From positions 62,001 to 126,000 of the forward strand of contig CADCBH010000004.1 in NCBI GenBank assembly GCA_902799655.1: a stretch of DNA of 64,000 nucleotides, written 5' to 3'. Both the position numbers and the translations under genes were made by a program. How positions within the stretch are numbered: position 1 is the first letter of the stretch; each line of letters starts with the position of its first letter. A model generated the notes under the pieces. That model did no database searches and had not been told where the DNA came from. It saw only the letters and a list, made by a program, of their open reading frames with translations. This document shows positions 50,000 through 59,400 of the stretch, in pieces. This DNA comes from an uncultured Bacteroidales bacterium (GTDB taxonomy: Bacteria > Bacteroidota > Bacteroidia > Bacteroidales > Bacteroidaceae).

Positions 50000-50058
50000 C
50001 AAAGGTACGAAAAAATGAAGAATGAAGAATGAATAATGAAGAATTATTTGTACCTTTG
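50000..50058. promoter_or_regulatory. Divergent promoters of mfd and the 50085 gene with heptamer repeats between
   Basis: TACCTTTG is present on the minus strand (plus 50000-50007, for mfd) and on the plus strand (50051-50058). Between them, 50011-50045 consists of five 7-base units: AAAAATG, AAGAATG, AAGAATG, AATAATG, AAGAATT. The -33 positions of both promoters fall inside the repeats and neither has TTTG there. Confidence 0.65.
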
Positions 50059-50084
50059 TGGCGAAATAACGAAAATCATGCAAT

Positions 50085-50876
50085 ATGCACACAAGTGACA
50101 GCATCGTCATTATCCCGACGTATAACGAAAAGGAGAACATTGAAAAAATCATCCGAGCCATCTTTGGTTTGGAATTTGCAACGCCACACTCTGACCAACA
50201 GTCAGGGAAGTGTTTCCATATCCTCATCATCGACGACGGTTCGCCCGATGGCACTGCTGCGATCGTTAAAGGCATGATGGCTCAAGAGGAGTTTGCCGAC
50301 CGTTTGTTCCTGGTGGAGCGTAGTGGCAAGCTGGGATTGGGAACGGCTTATATTGCGGGATTCCGCTGGGCACTGGAGCGCGACTACAGCTACATCTTCG
50401 AGATGGATGCTGATTTCAGTCATGACCCCAATGACCTGCCGCGACTCTATGCAGCCTGTGCCGATGAGGGCTATGACGTGGCCATCGGAAGCCGTTATGT
50501 CTCTGGGGTCAATGTGGTCAACTGGCCCATCGGCCGTGTACTGATGTCCTATTTCGCTTCGAAGTACGTACGACTGGTCACAGGTTTTAAGGTTCATGAC
50601 ACAACAGCAGGTTTCAAATGCTACCGTCGCCGCGTACTCGAAACCATCGAACTCGACAAGATACGCTTCAAAGGCTATGCCTTCCAGATAGAGATGAAGT
50701 TCACAGCCTATAAGATAGGTTTTAAGATCAAGGAAGTGCCTGTCATCTTCGTCAATCGCCGTGAGGGTACCTCAAAGATGTCTGGCGGCATCTTCGGTGA
50801 GGCTTTCTTTGGCGTCATGCGACTCCGTTGGGACGGATGGACGAGGAAGTATCCTTCACTTCCACAGACAAAATAA
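50085..50876 (+). CDS. Polyprenol-phosphate sugar synthase (dolichol-phosphate mannosyltransferase-like GT2)
   Basis: The protein has 263 residues. Family features are IVIIPTYNEKENIEKII (start), ILIIDDGSPDGTAAIV, KLGLGTAYIAGFRWAL, EMDADFSHDPNDLPRL (metal-binding DAD), SRYVSG and FVNRREGTSKMSGGI. It transfers a sugar, usually mannose, from a nucleotide donor to polyprenol phosphate in the cytoplasm. No membrane domain is attached. It lies divergent to mfd and convergent to plsC (27-base gap). Confidence 0.9.
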   Translation: MHTSDSIVIIPTYNEKENIEKIIRAIFGLEFATPHSDQQSGKCFHILIIDDGSPDGTAAIVKGMMAQEEFADRLFLVERSGKLGLGTAYIAGFRWALERDYSYIFEMDADFSHDPNDLPRLYAACADEGYDVAIGSRYVSGVNVVNWPIGRVLMSYFASKYVRLVTGFKVHDTTAGFKCYRRRVLETIELDKIRFKGYAFQIEMKFTAYKIGFKIKEVPVIFVNRREGTSKMSGGIFGEAFFGVMRLRWDGWTRKYPSLPQTK

Positions 50877-50903
50877 CTATTTTTCGAAAGACATCTTGGA
50901 TGT

Positions 50904-51668
50904 CTATTGATCGGGGTTCTCTACGAATCCCTGATATTCAGGAACCAGCGCAGACATCACCGAGTCGTACGCCTGGTTCATCGTTGCCTGAATGTTCTGA
51001 GAGCCCTGACCGATGGGATATACCGGCTGGTGGATGGTCAGCGACAACGGGTGCCACGTAGCAAAATGCCAGTCTTTCATGCGAGGCATCACATTGAATG
51101 ACCCGTTGATTGTCAGTGGTACCACGGGCAACTGTAACTCGTCGGCCAATGCAAAGGCCCCCTTCTTAAACGTTCCCATATGTCCCGTAAACGAACGTGC
51201 CCCTTCAGGGAATACCACCACTGAGCAGTTGCCAGTTTCCAGAATATGCCGTGCATCCTCATACGTCTGGCGCACCTTCCCCACCCCGCGCTTATCAACC
51301 ATGATCTGATGCGACTTACGACAGGCATAGCCCACAAATGGAATCTTGTTGATTTGGTATTTCATCATCCATTTGAAGTTACGACCCAGGAATCCGTATA
51401 TCAAGAAGATGTCAAAGGCTCCCTGATGATTGGCGACAAAGACATACGACTGGTTGGGCTCCAGATGTTCGTGCCCCTCTACCTTGACGGGCAACAAGAA
51501 AACACGTGTGATGACTCGCGCCCACCACCGTCCAGGATAGTAACCCCAGTAGTGACCATCGCCAATGGTACATCCGACGCCTACCAACAAAGCCGTCCAT
51601 ATCGTCATGAGGATGGTTACCGGTAAGGCAATGATGACTTGATAGATGCAATAGAGAATCTTAAGCAT
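50904..51668 (-). CDS. plsC: 1-acyl-sn-glycerol-3-phosphate acyltransferase
   Basis: The protein has 254 residues with N-terminal hydrophobic segments (about 5-35). The HX4D catalytic motif is NHQGAFD (about residue 80), with the second motif FPEGARSF (about 153) and VVPLTINGSF. It acylates lysophosphatidic acid at the inner face of the cytoplasmic membrane. It is the last gene of a five-gene minus-strand run starting with the DUF4369-type lipoprotein, 15 bases after the metallophosphoesterase gene. Confidence 0.92.
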   Translation of the reverse strand: MLKILYCIYQVIIALPVTILMTIWTALLVGVGCTIGDGHYWGYYPGRWWARVITRVFLLPVKVEGHEHLEPNQSYVFVANHQGAFDIFLIYGFLGRNFKWMMKYQINKIPFVGYACRKSHQIMVDKRGVGKVRQTYEDARHILETGNCSVVVFPEGARSFTGHMGTFKKGAFALADELQLPVVPLTINGSFNVMPRMKDWHFATWHPLSLTIHQPVYPIGQGSQNIQATMNQAYDSVMSALVPEYQGFVENPDQ

Positions 51669-51683
51669 ATCGTTTATATCTTT

Positions 51684-52646
51684 TTATTTTCTGACTTTCA
51701 GCGTGATGACCACAATCTCACGAGGCATGCCAAGACGGAAAGGAATCAAAGCGCCTGCACCAGCAGACACATAGATGGCACGTGATCCTTCGTATGTCAT
51801 CCCATTCCACTCATCATACGACAACGCCGCTGGTGACCAGCCAAACAGTGAGAACTGTCCGCCATGTGTATGCCCGCTCAGCGTCAGTTGGGCCTTACAC
51901 TCCGGCAGTATTTTCTCGCGCCAACACGACGGGTCGTGCTGAAGCATCACAACAAATGATTCGGGTGCAATACCCTTCAAGGTTTTCTTAACATCACCAC
52001 GGCGGGGCATCCGTTTCTTAGTACCCCAATTCTCCATGCCTGCCATGATAATTGAATCCGAACCACGACGGATGATGCGGTGGTCGTTCAGCAGCAGTGT
52101 CCAACCCATCTGCTCCTCCTGTTCACGTGTACGCCGGCAGTTCTCTTCCTTGGTGCTCTCGTCGGCATCCACATAGACGGCATAATCGTGGTTGCCCAAA
52201 ATGGTGAACACGCCGTCAGGAGCACGCAGCTGACTGAGCACCCCTTTGGCTGCCGTCAACTCATCAGGAAGAACATTCTGTAGATCACCGGTAAAAACAA
52301 TGGCATCGGCATGCTGGCGGCGGATGGTGTCTACCAGGCGTCGTAACAGTTCTGCGCGGCTACCAGTCATCGTACCCACATGGGCATCTGTAAACTGTAC
52401 GATACGATAGCCGTCGAAAGCCTCGGGCAGTTCGCTACTCACAAACTCCACCTGTCGCACCTCCAGCGAAGAGAAACCCTGCGTCATGCCGTAGCCTACC
52501 AGCATCACTATCAGCAATGCCAAGGCAGTTCCTACCTGTCGGCCATAGCGTTTCGGCAACAACCAGCGGCACAGCAGGAAACTGATCATTGGAACAATGA
52601 CAAATCCCATCAGCAGGAAAAACGGTATGGCATATCTGGCTATCAT
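51684..52646 (-). CDS. Membrane-anchored calcineurin-like metallophosphoesterase
   Basis: The protein has 320 residues. Two N-terminal membrane helices (about 5-57) precede a phosphoesterase domain with IVQFTDAHVGTM, VFTGDLQN, ILGNHDYAVY and LTLSGHTHGGQFSLFG, the five-block metal-binding set (D-x-H, GD, GNHD, H, GHTH). Substrate is not predictable; relatives act on cyclic nucleotides, lipid intermediates such as UDP-diacylglucosamine, or unknown esters. The start codon is 25 bases after the preceding gene's stop. Confidence 0.88.
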   Translation of the reverse strand: MIARYAIPFFLLMGFVIVPMISFLLCRWLLPKRYGRQVGTALALLIVMLVGYGMTQGFSSLEVRQVEFVSSELPEAFDGYRIVQFTDAHVGTMTGSRAELLRRLVDTIRRQHADAIVFTGDLQNVLPDELTAAKGVLSQLRAPDGVFTILGNHDYAVYVDADESTKEENCRRTREQEEQMGWTLLLNDHRIIRRGSDSIIMAGMENWGTKKRMPRRGDVKKTLKGIAPESFVVMLQHDPSCWREKILPECKAQLTLSGHTHGGQFSLFGWSPAALSYDEWNGMTYEGSRAIYVSAGAGALIPFRLGMPREIVVITLKVRK

Positions 52647-52670
52647 TTCTATTATACCTTATTATATATA

Positions 52671-53456
52671 TTATAGTGAGGAAGCTAAAAACTTTCTCAA
52701 AACTTCTACCGGCAATCCCCGACGCTTGGCATAATCCGTCAGTTGGTCTTCACCAATGGTTCCTAAAGAGAAATAATGGGCCTGGGGATGCGCTATCATC
52801 AGACCCGACACACTGGCATGAGGCTTCATCGCCCCACTCTCAGTCAACCGGATACCTATCTGGTGCATGTCGATGAGATCGTTAATTACAAAGTTCAGGC
52901 TTGTGTCAGGCAATGAAGGATAGCCCACAGCCGGTCGGATGCCCTGAAACTTCTCGAGGTGAAGTTCCTGCATGGTGAGTTGCTCTTGGGGAGCATAGCC
53001 CCAATACACCTTGCGCACCGATTCATGGAGTCGTTCAGCAGCAGCCTCAGCCAGTCGGTCGGCCAGCAGTTGTACCATCATCTTCATATAAGCATCACCG
53101 TCAAAGTCTTTCTCCATACCGAGATCTACAGTAGTTGCGAAGAGACCTATACGATCATGCTCCGGATGGATAAAATCTGCCAGGCAGAGGTATTCGCTCC
53201 CTGCCTGCTGCTGGCGTAGCATCGGGATATGGTGTCCGTCACCCACCACAATATCATCGCCCTCACTATGGGCATCCATCAGTTCGAATACTGCATGCAC
53301 GGCATAACGACCTGTTATCTTTTCCAGCACATTCTCAGCTTCCATACGCAGACGTTGTTTCTCATCCTGTGGCTTGTTGTGCATGCCCCAAGCATAGAAG
53401 AAATAGACCCAATTGACATAGGGAGCGACATCCTGAATATGGTAGTCAATCGTCAT
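52671..53456 (-). CDS. Stand-alone methionine synthase (MetH) B12-activation-domain protein
   Basis: The protein has 261 residues. RLHESVRKVYWGYAPQEQLTMQELHLEKFQGIRPAVGYPSLPDTS contains the RPAxGYPxxPD signature that binds S-adenosylmethionine in the MetH reactivation domain, and SVSGLMIAHPQAHYFSLGTIGEDQ is the family end motif. In full-length MetH this domain remethylates oxidised cobalamin; here it is a separate protein without the homocysteine, folate or cobalamin modules. It could reactivate a shortened MetH encoded elsewhere. It overlaps the dihydroorotase gene by four bases. Confidence 0.85.
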   Translation of the reverse strand: MTIDYHIQDVAPYVNWVYFFYAWGMHNKPQDEKQRLRMEAENVLEKITGRYAVHAVFELMDAHSEGDDIVVGDGHHIPMLRQQQAGSEYLCLADFIHPEHDRIGLFATTVDLGMEKDFDGDAYMKMMVQLLADRLAEAAAERLHESVRKVYWGYAPQEQLTMQELHLEKFQGIRPAVGYPSLPDTSLNFVINDLIDMHQIGIRLTESGAMKPHASVSGLMIAHPQAHYFSLGTIGEDQLTDYAKRRGLPVEVLRKFLASSL

Positions 53457-54796
53457 GAGTGGTTAAAGGTAATGGGCTCGCCAAGTACGTCAGCTACTTG
53501 GCCATCGGCATATACAGACTGTCCGTTACATAGTGTACGCTCTATACGCCATTGATATTCGTGTCCCTCCATCGGGCTCCATCCGCACTTGCTGAGGATG
53601 ACGTCTCGCGTCACGGTCCAGGGACTCTTTGGACGTACTATGACCATATCAGCACGATAGCCTTTGCGCAAGAATCCACGACGCTCCACACCAAATAAAC
53701 GAGCAGGATTATGACTCATCAGCTCCACCATACGTGTCATTGGTAATACACCATCGTCCACCAGCTCAAGCATGGTCACCAGTGAGAACTGCACCATCGG
53801 CATACCACTGGCAGCACGCTTGCATCCACCCTCCTTCTGTTCTAGAAGATGGGGCGCATGGTCGGTACCCACCACACTGATGCGTCCATCGGTCAGTGCC
53901 TGCCGCAACAGATACTGATCAACAGGTGTCTTGATGGCAGGATTCACCTTGATGCGGGCTCCCAATCGCTCATGGTCAAGCTGTGAAAAGAAGAGATGAC
54001 CGACACAAGCCTCAGCAGTAATCTTTGTCGTCATAGTATCGTGGGATACAGAGTAAGGCTCCAAAAGTTCCAGCTCCTCTGCAGTAGACACATGGGCAAC
54101 ATGCAGGCGCGTACCATATTTCTTAGCCAGTTCAACCGCTTTTCTCGTTGATGCCAGACAAGCCTCCTCGCTACGTATCATGGCATGCAGTGCCACAGGC
54201 GGGTCTTCACCCCATGCCTCTTGCGCATGAGCCATATTCTTGTTGATAATGGCAGTATCTTCGCAATGGACCATCAACGGCAGTTTGCAATTCTTGAAGA
54301 TGCGCTCCAATGCCTCCTGACGGTCAACGAGCATATTGCCCGTTGAAGAACCCATAAAGAGTTTGATGCCAGGAATCCGTGAGGCATCCAATTGTGAGAA
54401 TGTATCGACATTGTCATTTGTCGCACCATAGAAGAAGGCGTAGTTCACATGGCTTTTTCCAGCAGCCAGCAGATACTTCTCTTCCAAGGCTTCCAGACAG
54501 GTCGTCTGGGGCATGGTATTAGGCATATCGAAATAGCTAGTGACGCCACCAGCTGCTGCTGCCCTACTCTCGCTATCTATGTCAGCCTTGGCGGTCAGTC
54601 CAGGCTCACGAAAATGCACATGGTCATCAATAACACCTGGCAATACGTAACAACCCGAAGCATCAATCGTCTCATCGAACGATGCTTCGGGCTGATGTGT
54701 GGTAATATCGGTGATAATGTCACCGTCAACGACGATATGGCCGTCGAAGACGTGACCTTCATTGACAATATGTCCTCCCCTAATCAGTATCCTCAT
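53453..54796 (-). CDS. pyrC: Dihydroorotase
   Basis: The protein has 447 residues and is an amidohydrolase of the class I dihydroorotase type. VLPGVIDDHVHFREPGLTAKAD (about 52-73) holds the first metal-binding HxH, MVHCEDTAI and LHVAHVSTAEE hold further His ligands, and VVGTDHAPH (about 286-294) the catalytic Asp. It cyclises carbamoyl-aspartate to dihydroorotate in pyrimidine synthesis. It overlaps neighbouring genes by four bases on each side, so it is translationally coupled. Confidence 0.9.
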   Translation of the reverse strand: MRILIRGGHIVNEGHVFDGHIVVDGDIITDITTHQPEASFDETIDASGCYVLPGVIDDHVHFREPGLTAKADIDSESRAAAAGGVTSYFDMPNTMPQTTCLEALEEKYLLAAGKSHVNYAFFYGATNDNVDTFSQLDASRIPGIKLFMGSSTGNMLVDRQEALERIFKNCKLPLMVHCEDTAIINKNMAHAQEAWGEDPPVALHAMIRSEEACLASTRKAVELAKKYGTRLHVAHVSTAEELELLEPYSVSHDTMTTKITAEACVGHLFFSQLDHERLGARIKVNPAIKTPVDQYLLRQALTDGRISVVGTDHAPHLLEQKEGGCKRAASGMPMVQFSLVTMLELVDDGVLPMTRMVELMSHNPARLFGVERRGFLRKGYRADMVIVRPKSPWTVTRDVILSKCGWSPMEGHEYQWRIERTLCNGQSVYADGQVADVLGEPITFNHS

Positions 54797-55572
54797 GGCT
54801 TGGGCACGTTGGTCATCGGTGCGGCGGGTTGAATGGCTGTCGAGTCGGGCAGCTGTATCTCCATATCCTTTGTACCGTTCATACGGGCCTCATTCTCCTG
54901 AGCAGCCTGATAATAGTCTTTCACGTAAGGGTCATCCTTGAACTTCTGCGTAGCCTTTGACATGATGTCCTCAATCTGTGGTGTCAGCACCGGGTAGCGA
55001 TACTGGCTGGTTACCATCATGAAAATGCCTGGGCCCAGCACATTGTCGAAGTTATCGACGATAAACTTCGTCACCATTTGGTCTTCCTCGGCAGCGATCT
55101 GTGCAGCCTCAGCAGACAATTGCTCATTAATAACAGCCTCATCAATACCATCGAGCAACATCTGACTCTGACGATGCGACAGCTCGCTCATACGGTTGGA
55201 AATCTGATTATGCTTATCTATGAATACATACAGACTGTCGTTTAACGGTGTACCGCTGACGCTCTGCATGGCATTATCAATCTTGATATTGATTTCACCT
55301 TCCTCCAACACAAGAGGCATGATGCTCTCGTCATCCATAAAAAGACTGACCATCTGGATGGTATCTAACAATCCATTAAACTGAAATTCACCATGAACCA
55401 CCTCACAGGAGTCAATGCTCTTGAGCTCGTTACTCTTGAACGCCTTCAAATACAGTTTATTGCCATCCAACGCTGATACCGACGATGTACCCTTGACCTG
55501 ATAGGTAGTAGCACATGAGGTCAGCATCGCTGCAACAGCAATCATCGAGTATAATATTTTATTCATAGACAT
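54793..55572 (-). CDS. DUF4369-type lipoprotein
   Basis: The protein has 259 residues and a lipoprotein signal (IAVAAMLTSC, Cys about 20). The mature N-terminal half is the beta-rich DUF4369 pattern often fused to thioredoxin-like domains in Bacteroidetes: ALDGNKLYLKAFKSNELKSIDSCEVVHGEFQFNGLLDT and VLEEGEINIKIDNA. A helical, charged second half follows (SHRQSQMLLDGIDEAVINEQLSAEAAQ); the usual redox C-terminal domain with CxxC is missing. The function is unknown. It is the first gene of the operon with pyrC. Confidence 0.8.
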   Translation of the reverse strand: MSMNKILYSMIAVAAMLTSCATTYQVKGTSSVSALDGNKLYLKAFKSNELKSIDSCEVVHGEFQFNGLLDTIQMVSLFMDDESIMPLVLEEGEINIKIDNAMQSVSGTPLNDSLYVFIDKHNQISNRMSELSHRQSQMLLDGIDEAVINEQLSAEAAQIAAEEDQMVTKFIVDNFDNVLGPGIFMMVTSQYRYPVLTPQIEDIMSKATQKFKDDPYVKDYYQAAQENEARMNGTKDMEIQLPDSTAIQPAAPMTNVPKP

Positions 55573-55666
55573 GCTTTCATTCTGAAATCTACGACAAAAT
55601 TACGACGTAATCTTGAAATAAGAAAAATATTTGCGCAATTTTAAGCATTTGCGCAAATATTTAGCA

Positions 55667-56062
55667 TTATTTTGCCTCTTTTTCTATTTCGTTAGCAATT
55701 CGATGCCCTGCATACAGCTGCAAGATAGCTGCCACAAGCAATACAACGACCCAGTTGTTATGAACATATTTAATATATAACAGCTGGTTAAGTCCGAAGA
55801 AGTTTGACTGATTGGCGAGCATTAAGAGTCCGGCGACCAAAAACAGCACATCGCTAATGATCAGCATACGTCGCAGACGACGGATGGTGAAGTCGTGACC
55901 GTCATAGCGCTGGCGCAGTTGCATGGCCACAAAAAGCAAAGCTCCTGGGGCAAACACATAGGGGGCCCATGTCATGAAAAGGATGTTGGCTCCAGCACCT
56001 ACCACCATCAGCAGACCACCGAGTAGCATCACTGCTACCTCCGATTTACTCAACTGTCTCAT
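55667..56062 (-). CDS. Small membrane protein, four helices
   Basis: The protein has 131 residues with four predicted membrane helices (about 10-30, 33-47, 67-82, 103-118) and a charged loop (RQRYDGHDFTIRRLRRM) between the second and third. No family motif is recognised. It overlaps the upstream FtsB/DivIC gene by 17 bases and is probably co-transcribed with it, a neighbourhood seen in Bacteroidales as far as I recall. A role at the division site is conceivable but not shown. Confidence 0.7.
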   Translation of the reverse strand: MRQLSKSEVAVMLLGGLLMVVGAGANILFMTWAPYVFAPGALLFVAMQLRQRYDGHDFTIRRLRRMLIISDVLFLVAGLLMLANQSNFFGLNQLLYIKYVHNNWVVVLLVAAILQLYAGHRIANEIEKEAK

Positions 56063-56396
56063 CGTTCAATATGCTTTTACCTGTACGCTCGTCATCACTA
56101 AGCACAAAGATATCTTCATTGTCCGCCTTCATAAAGTAACGCTCGCGCGCAATCTTCTTGATAGCCTTAGGATCGGTATCCAATTTACGGATTTGTGCTT
56201 GGTCAGACTTATATCGTTCCATATACATGTCGATCTCATCCTGGAGGTCATTGATGCGTTGCTTGTTAGCATAGTGATGCCAAATGCTGTTTTCATCAAC
56301 AAAGCCCACCACAATGATACCGACAAGGGTTACCAGTATATACTTCAGTGCCCTGATGTGGTAAATCTTTAGCGCGATGTTCTTCAGTCTTTTCAT
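56046..56396 (-). CDS. Septum formation initiator family protein (FtsB/DivIC)
   Basis: The protein has 116 residues from ATG 56396. A GTG at 56417 is rejected because it overlaps the -7 box TAATTTTG (plus 56417-56424). It has one membrane helix (YILVTLVGIIVVGFV), a coiled-coil (ANKQRINDLQDEIDMYMERYKSDQAQIRKL) and the family end motif KKIARERYFMKADNEDIFVL. It belongs to the divisome FtsQ-FtsB-FtsL type complex at mid-cell. The short overlap with the following membrane-protein gene suggests an operon. Confidence 0.88.
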   Translation of the reverse strand: MKRLKNIALKIYHIRALKYILVTLVGIIVVGFVDENSIWHHYANKQRINDLQDEIDMYMERYKSDQAQIRKLDTDPKAIKKIARERYFMKADNEDIFVLSDDERTGKSILNDETVE

Positions 56397-56416
56397 TACT
56401 TCTTTGTATTTCGCCA

Positions 56417-56424
56417 CAAAATTA
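56417..56424 (-). promoter_or_regulatory. -7 box of the FtsB/DivIC gene
   Basis: TAATTTTG on the minus strand; transcription would begin near 56410, giving a leader of about 14 bases to ATG 56396. A plus-strand -7 box for dnaX (TATCTTTG, 56500-56507) lies 75 bases away. Confidence 0.55.
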
Positions 56425-56528
56425 CGAAATATTTATTAATTATGTATGATGTTACCGAGATTTTCTTGCTTTGGTCGCAAAGAATTATGAATTATTTTGT
56501 ATCTTTGCATCACAAATTCAAAATAGCA

Positions 56529-58310
56529 ATGGAAGAATATATCGTTTCAGCCCGAAAATACAGGCCAACCTCGTTCGACACGGTGGTCGGTCAACAGGCG
56601 CTGACCACAACACTAAAGAATGCTGTCAGCAGTGGAAAACTGGCTCACGCCTACCTCTTCTGCGGTCCGCGCGGTGTCGGCAAGACCACTTGTGCACGTA
56701 TCTTTGCCAAAGCCATTAACTGCTTGACACCTACTGCCGACGGTGAGGCCTGCGGACATTGTGAGAGTTGTCAGGCGTTCAACGAGCAGCGTTCATTCAA
56801 CATCTTTGAGCTTGACGCAGCCTCCAACAACTCCGTAGAGCACATCAAGACACTGATGGAACAGACACGCATACCGCCGCAGGTGGGTAAGTACAAGGTG
56901 TTCATCATCGACGAGGTACACATGTTGTCAACGGCAGCCTTCAACGCCTTTTTGAAAACGCTGGAGGAACCGCCTGCACATGTCATCTTCATCCTGGCCA
57001 CCACCGAGAAGCACAAGATTCTTCCTACCATCCTGAGCCGTTGTCAGATTTACGACTTTGAGCGTATGACGGTGCGCAATACCATCGACCACCTGAAGTC
57101 AGTGGCTCAGAAAGAAGGCATCCAGTTCGAGGAGGAAGCTCTTGCTGTCATTGCCGAGAAAGCTGATGGCGGCATGCGCGACGCACTGAGTATCTTCGAC
57201 CAGGCAGCGTCGTTCTGTCAGGGCAACATCACCTATCAGAAAGTCATAGAAGATCTCAACGTGCTCGATGCCGACAACTACTTCCAGATTGTCGACTATG
57301 CGCTTGAGAATAAGGCCATGGAGATCATGGTTTTGCTCAACAGCATTATCAACAAGGGCTTCGACGGCGGGCTGCTTATCCAAGGGCTTGCCAAACATGT
57401 TCGAAATGTGCTGATGGCACGTGACGAACAGACATTGCCACTACTTGAGGTCAGCGACCAGCAACGTCAACGCTACCAACAGCAAGCGCAGAAGTGCCAA
57501 ATTCCCTTCCTCTACCAAGCACTGCGCCTCATCAACCAGTGCGACATCAACTACCGCCAGTCGTCAAACAAGCGTCTGCTGGTTGAACTGACACTGATAG
57601 AGATAGCACAAATCACACAGCCTGACGAAGGCGTTGGCAGTGGGCGTAAGCCCAGAAGATTGAAATCCCTGTTTAAGCACTTGACGCAACAGACTCAGTC
57701 TCAGAAAGCAGCCCCGCAGGTAGCTGCTGCTAAGCCCGTTGCGCCTTCTCCGAAAGAAACGAGTGAGACTAGTTCAACCAGCCAAACTAGTCCTGCCTCC
57801 CCTGCCCCCTCAGCTCGTCCTCAGCTCAAGTCGGCCGTTAGCTACTCTTGGAAGAATCTCAAGCAGATGTCCCAGCCTAAGAAGATGTCGGTCATCCCCG
57901 GCACTCTCGCCGCCAACGACCCTAATGCTGCACCTAAAGACGAGGAACACCCGTTCACCCAACAAGACCTTGAATTGCAGTGGATGCTCATGTGCAACCG
58001 CATGCCTCAGAAGTTTAGCGGTATCGCTGCCCGCATGAAGAATATGAACCCCACGATAACGGAATTCCCCAATATCGAAGTGGTGGCTGAAAACCAAGTA
58101 GCGATGGAACAGCTAGAGCAGATTAAGGGTAGCATTCTCAGCACGCTGAAACTCTATCTTCACAACAAGTCCATCACGTTCTCATTGCGTCAGGCTGAGC
58201 AGCACGAAGTAGAGCGCATCCTTACGCGCCGCGAACAGTACGAATTGATGGAAAAAGAAAATCCCTCAATCGGTAAATTGAGGGAACTTCTAAGCCTTGA
58301 ATTGGCCTAA
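56529..58310 (+). CDS. dnaX: DNA polymerase III subunits gamma/tau
   Basis: The protein has 593 residues. ATG 56529 is used since it follows the -7 box TATCTTTG (56500-56507) and gives the normal N-terminus (EEYIVSARKYRPTSFDTVVGQ). The AAA+ clamp-loader core has FCGPRGVGKTTCARI (Walker A), a zinc module CGHCESC, DEVHML (Walker B) and the ILATTEKHKI sensor region. A Ser/Pro/Ala-rich linker (about 410-460) leads to a C-terminal domain that would bind the polymerase. It loads the sliding clamp. I see no obvious frameshift signal for a short gamma form. Its 3' end contains the convergent asnA terminator. Confidence 0.95.
   Translation: MEEYIVSARKYRPTSFDTVVGQQALTTTLKNAVSSGKLAHAYLFCGPRGVGKTTCARIFAKAINCLTPTADGEACGHCESCQAFNEQRSFNIFELDAASNNSVEHIKTLMEQTRIPPQVGKYKVFIIDEVHMLSTAAFNAFLKTLEEPPAHVIFILATTEKHKILPTILSRCQIYDFERMTVRNTIDHLKSVAQKEGIQFEEEALAVIAEKADGGMRDALSIFDQAASFCQGNITYQKVIEDLNVLDADNYFQIVDYALENKAMEIMVLLNSIINKGFDGGLLIQGLAKHVRNVLMARDEQTLPLLEVSDQQRQRYQQQAQKCQIPFLYQALRLINQCDINYRQSSNKRLLVELTLIEIAQITQPDEGVGSGRKPRRLKSLFKHLTQQTQSQKAAPQVAAAKPVAPSPKETSETSSTSQTSPASPAPSARPQLKSAVSYSWKNLKQMSQPKKMSVIPGTLAANDPNAAPKDEEHPFTQQDLELQWMLMCNRMPQKFSGIAARMKNMNPTITEFPNIEVVAENQVAMEQLEQIKGSILSTLKLYLHNKSITFSLRQAEQHEVERILTRREQYELMEKENPSIGKLRELLSLELA
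58263..58284 (-). terminator. asnA terminator lying inside the dnaX coding end
   Basis: CCCTCAAT (58263-58270) pairs perfectly with ATTGAGGG (58277-58284). On the minus strand the hairpin is followed by ATTTTCTTTTTCC. It is 30 bases after the asnA stop codon and sits within the last codons of dnaX. Confidence 0.7.
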
Positions 58311-58315
58311 TCTAA

Positions 58316-59353
58316 TTATATAAGTGTCATACCCAATTCCTTACATTCGGCACGCATATCGTCGGGCCAAATAGAGGCTTGTATCTCACCAATATGTCCC
58401 TTGTGCAATAGCACCATACAGAGACGGCTCTGACCGATACCGCCACCGATGCTCAATGGCAGCTGGTCGTTCAATAGTTTCTGATGGAAATACAGGACCT
58501 TACGCTCTTCCTTATCCTCCAGTTTCAACTGACGGAGCAGGCTCTCCTTATCAACACGGATACCCATTGATGACAATTCAAACGAACGGCCCAGTACTGG
58601 ATACCATATCAGGATATCCCCATTAAGACCCTCATAACCATTCTCACCCATAGTTGACCAGTCATCATAGTCTGGCGCACGACCATCGTGCTTCTCACCA
58701 TTCGACAACTTACCGCCTATACCTATTATAAATACAGCACCATACTTCTTGCAGATAGCGTCCTCGCGCTCTTTCGGAGTCTTGTCGGGATACATCTGCA
58801 GCAACTCTTCGGCATGTATAAAATGTATCTTTTCGGGCAGGAAAGGCTTCAACTGAGAATAGGTCTCACAGGTCAGATACTCCGTACGACGGATAGCCGC
58901 ATAGATACGCTCCACGACATTCTTCAGGAAAGCCACCGTACGTTGTTCCTTCGTGATGACTGCCTCCCAGTCCCATTGGTCAACGTACAGCGAGTGCAGG
59001 TTGTCCAACTCCTCGTCGGCACGAATAGCGTTCATGTCGGTATATATACCATAACCTGGTTCTACCTCATTCTCGGCAAGAGACAGTCGCTTCCATTTGG
59101 CCAGCGAATGTACCACCTCTGCACGAGCGTCACCTAAGTCCTTGATAGGGAACGAAACGGCACGCTCCACGCCATTCAGGTCATCGTTGATACCTAATCC
59201 CTTCAACACAAACAGCGGTGCCGTCACACGGCGCAGACGTAACTCGGTAGATAGGTTCTGCTGGAAGAACTCCTTAATCATCTTGATACCTTGCTCCGTC
59301 TGCTTTGCACCGAGCAGAGGCTGATAATCGATCGGCTTAATCAGTTGACTCAT
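58316..59353 (-). CDS. asnA: Aspartate-ammonia ligase (asparagine synthetase A)
   Basis: The protein has 345 residues, normal for AsnA, which has a class II tRNA-synthetase-like core. Family features: RRVTAPLFVLKGLGINDDLNG near the N-terminus, KRLSLAENEVEPGYGIYTDMNAIRADEE, LYVDQWDWEAVI, and the C-terminal LSIGGGIGQSRLCM, the class II motif 3-like ATP site. It makes asparagine from aspartate, ammonia and ATP. A -7 box TACCTTTG on the minus strand (59401-59408) lies upstream. Confidence 0.95.
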   Translation of the reverse strand: MSQLIKPIDYQPLLGAKQTEQGIKMIKEFFQQNLSTELRLRRVTAPLFVLKGLGINDDLNGVERAVSFPIKDLGDARAEVVHSLAKWKRLSLAENEVEPGYGIYTDMNAIRADEELDNLHSLYVDQWDWEAVITKEQRTVAFLKNVVERIYAAIRRTEYLTCETYSQLKPFLPEKIHFIHAEELLQMYPDKTPKEREDAICKKYGAVFIIGIGGKLSNGEKHDGRAPDYDDWSTMGENGYEGLNGDILIWYPVLGRSFELSSMGIRVDKESLLRQLKLEDKEERKVLYFHQKLLNDQLPLSIGGGIGQSRLCMVLLHKGHIGEIQASIWPDDMRAECKELGMTLI

Positions 59354-59400
59354 CTTGTATATTTACTATTAACTTATTGACGATTTTACGAATTTACCTG

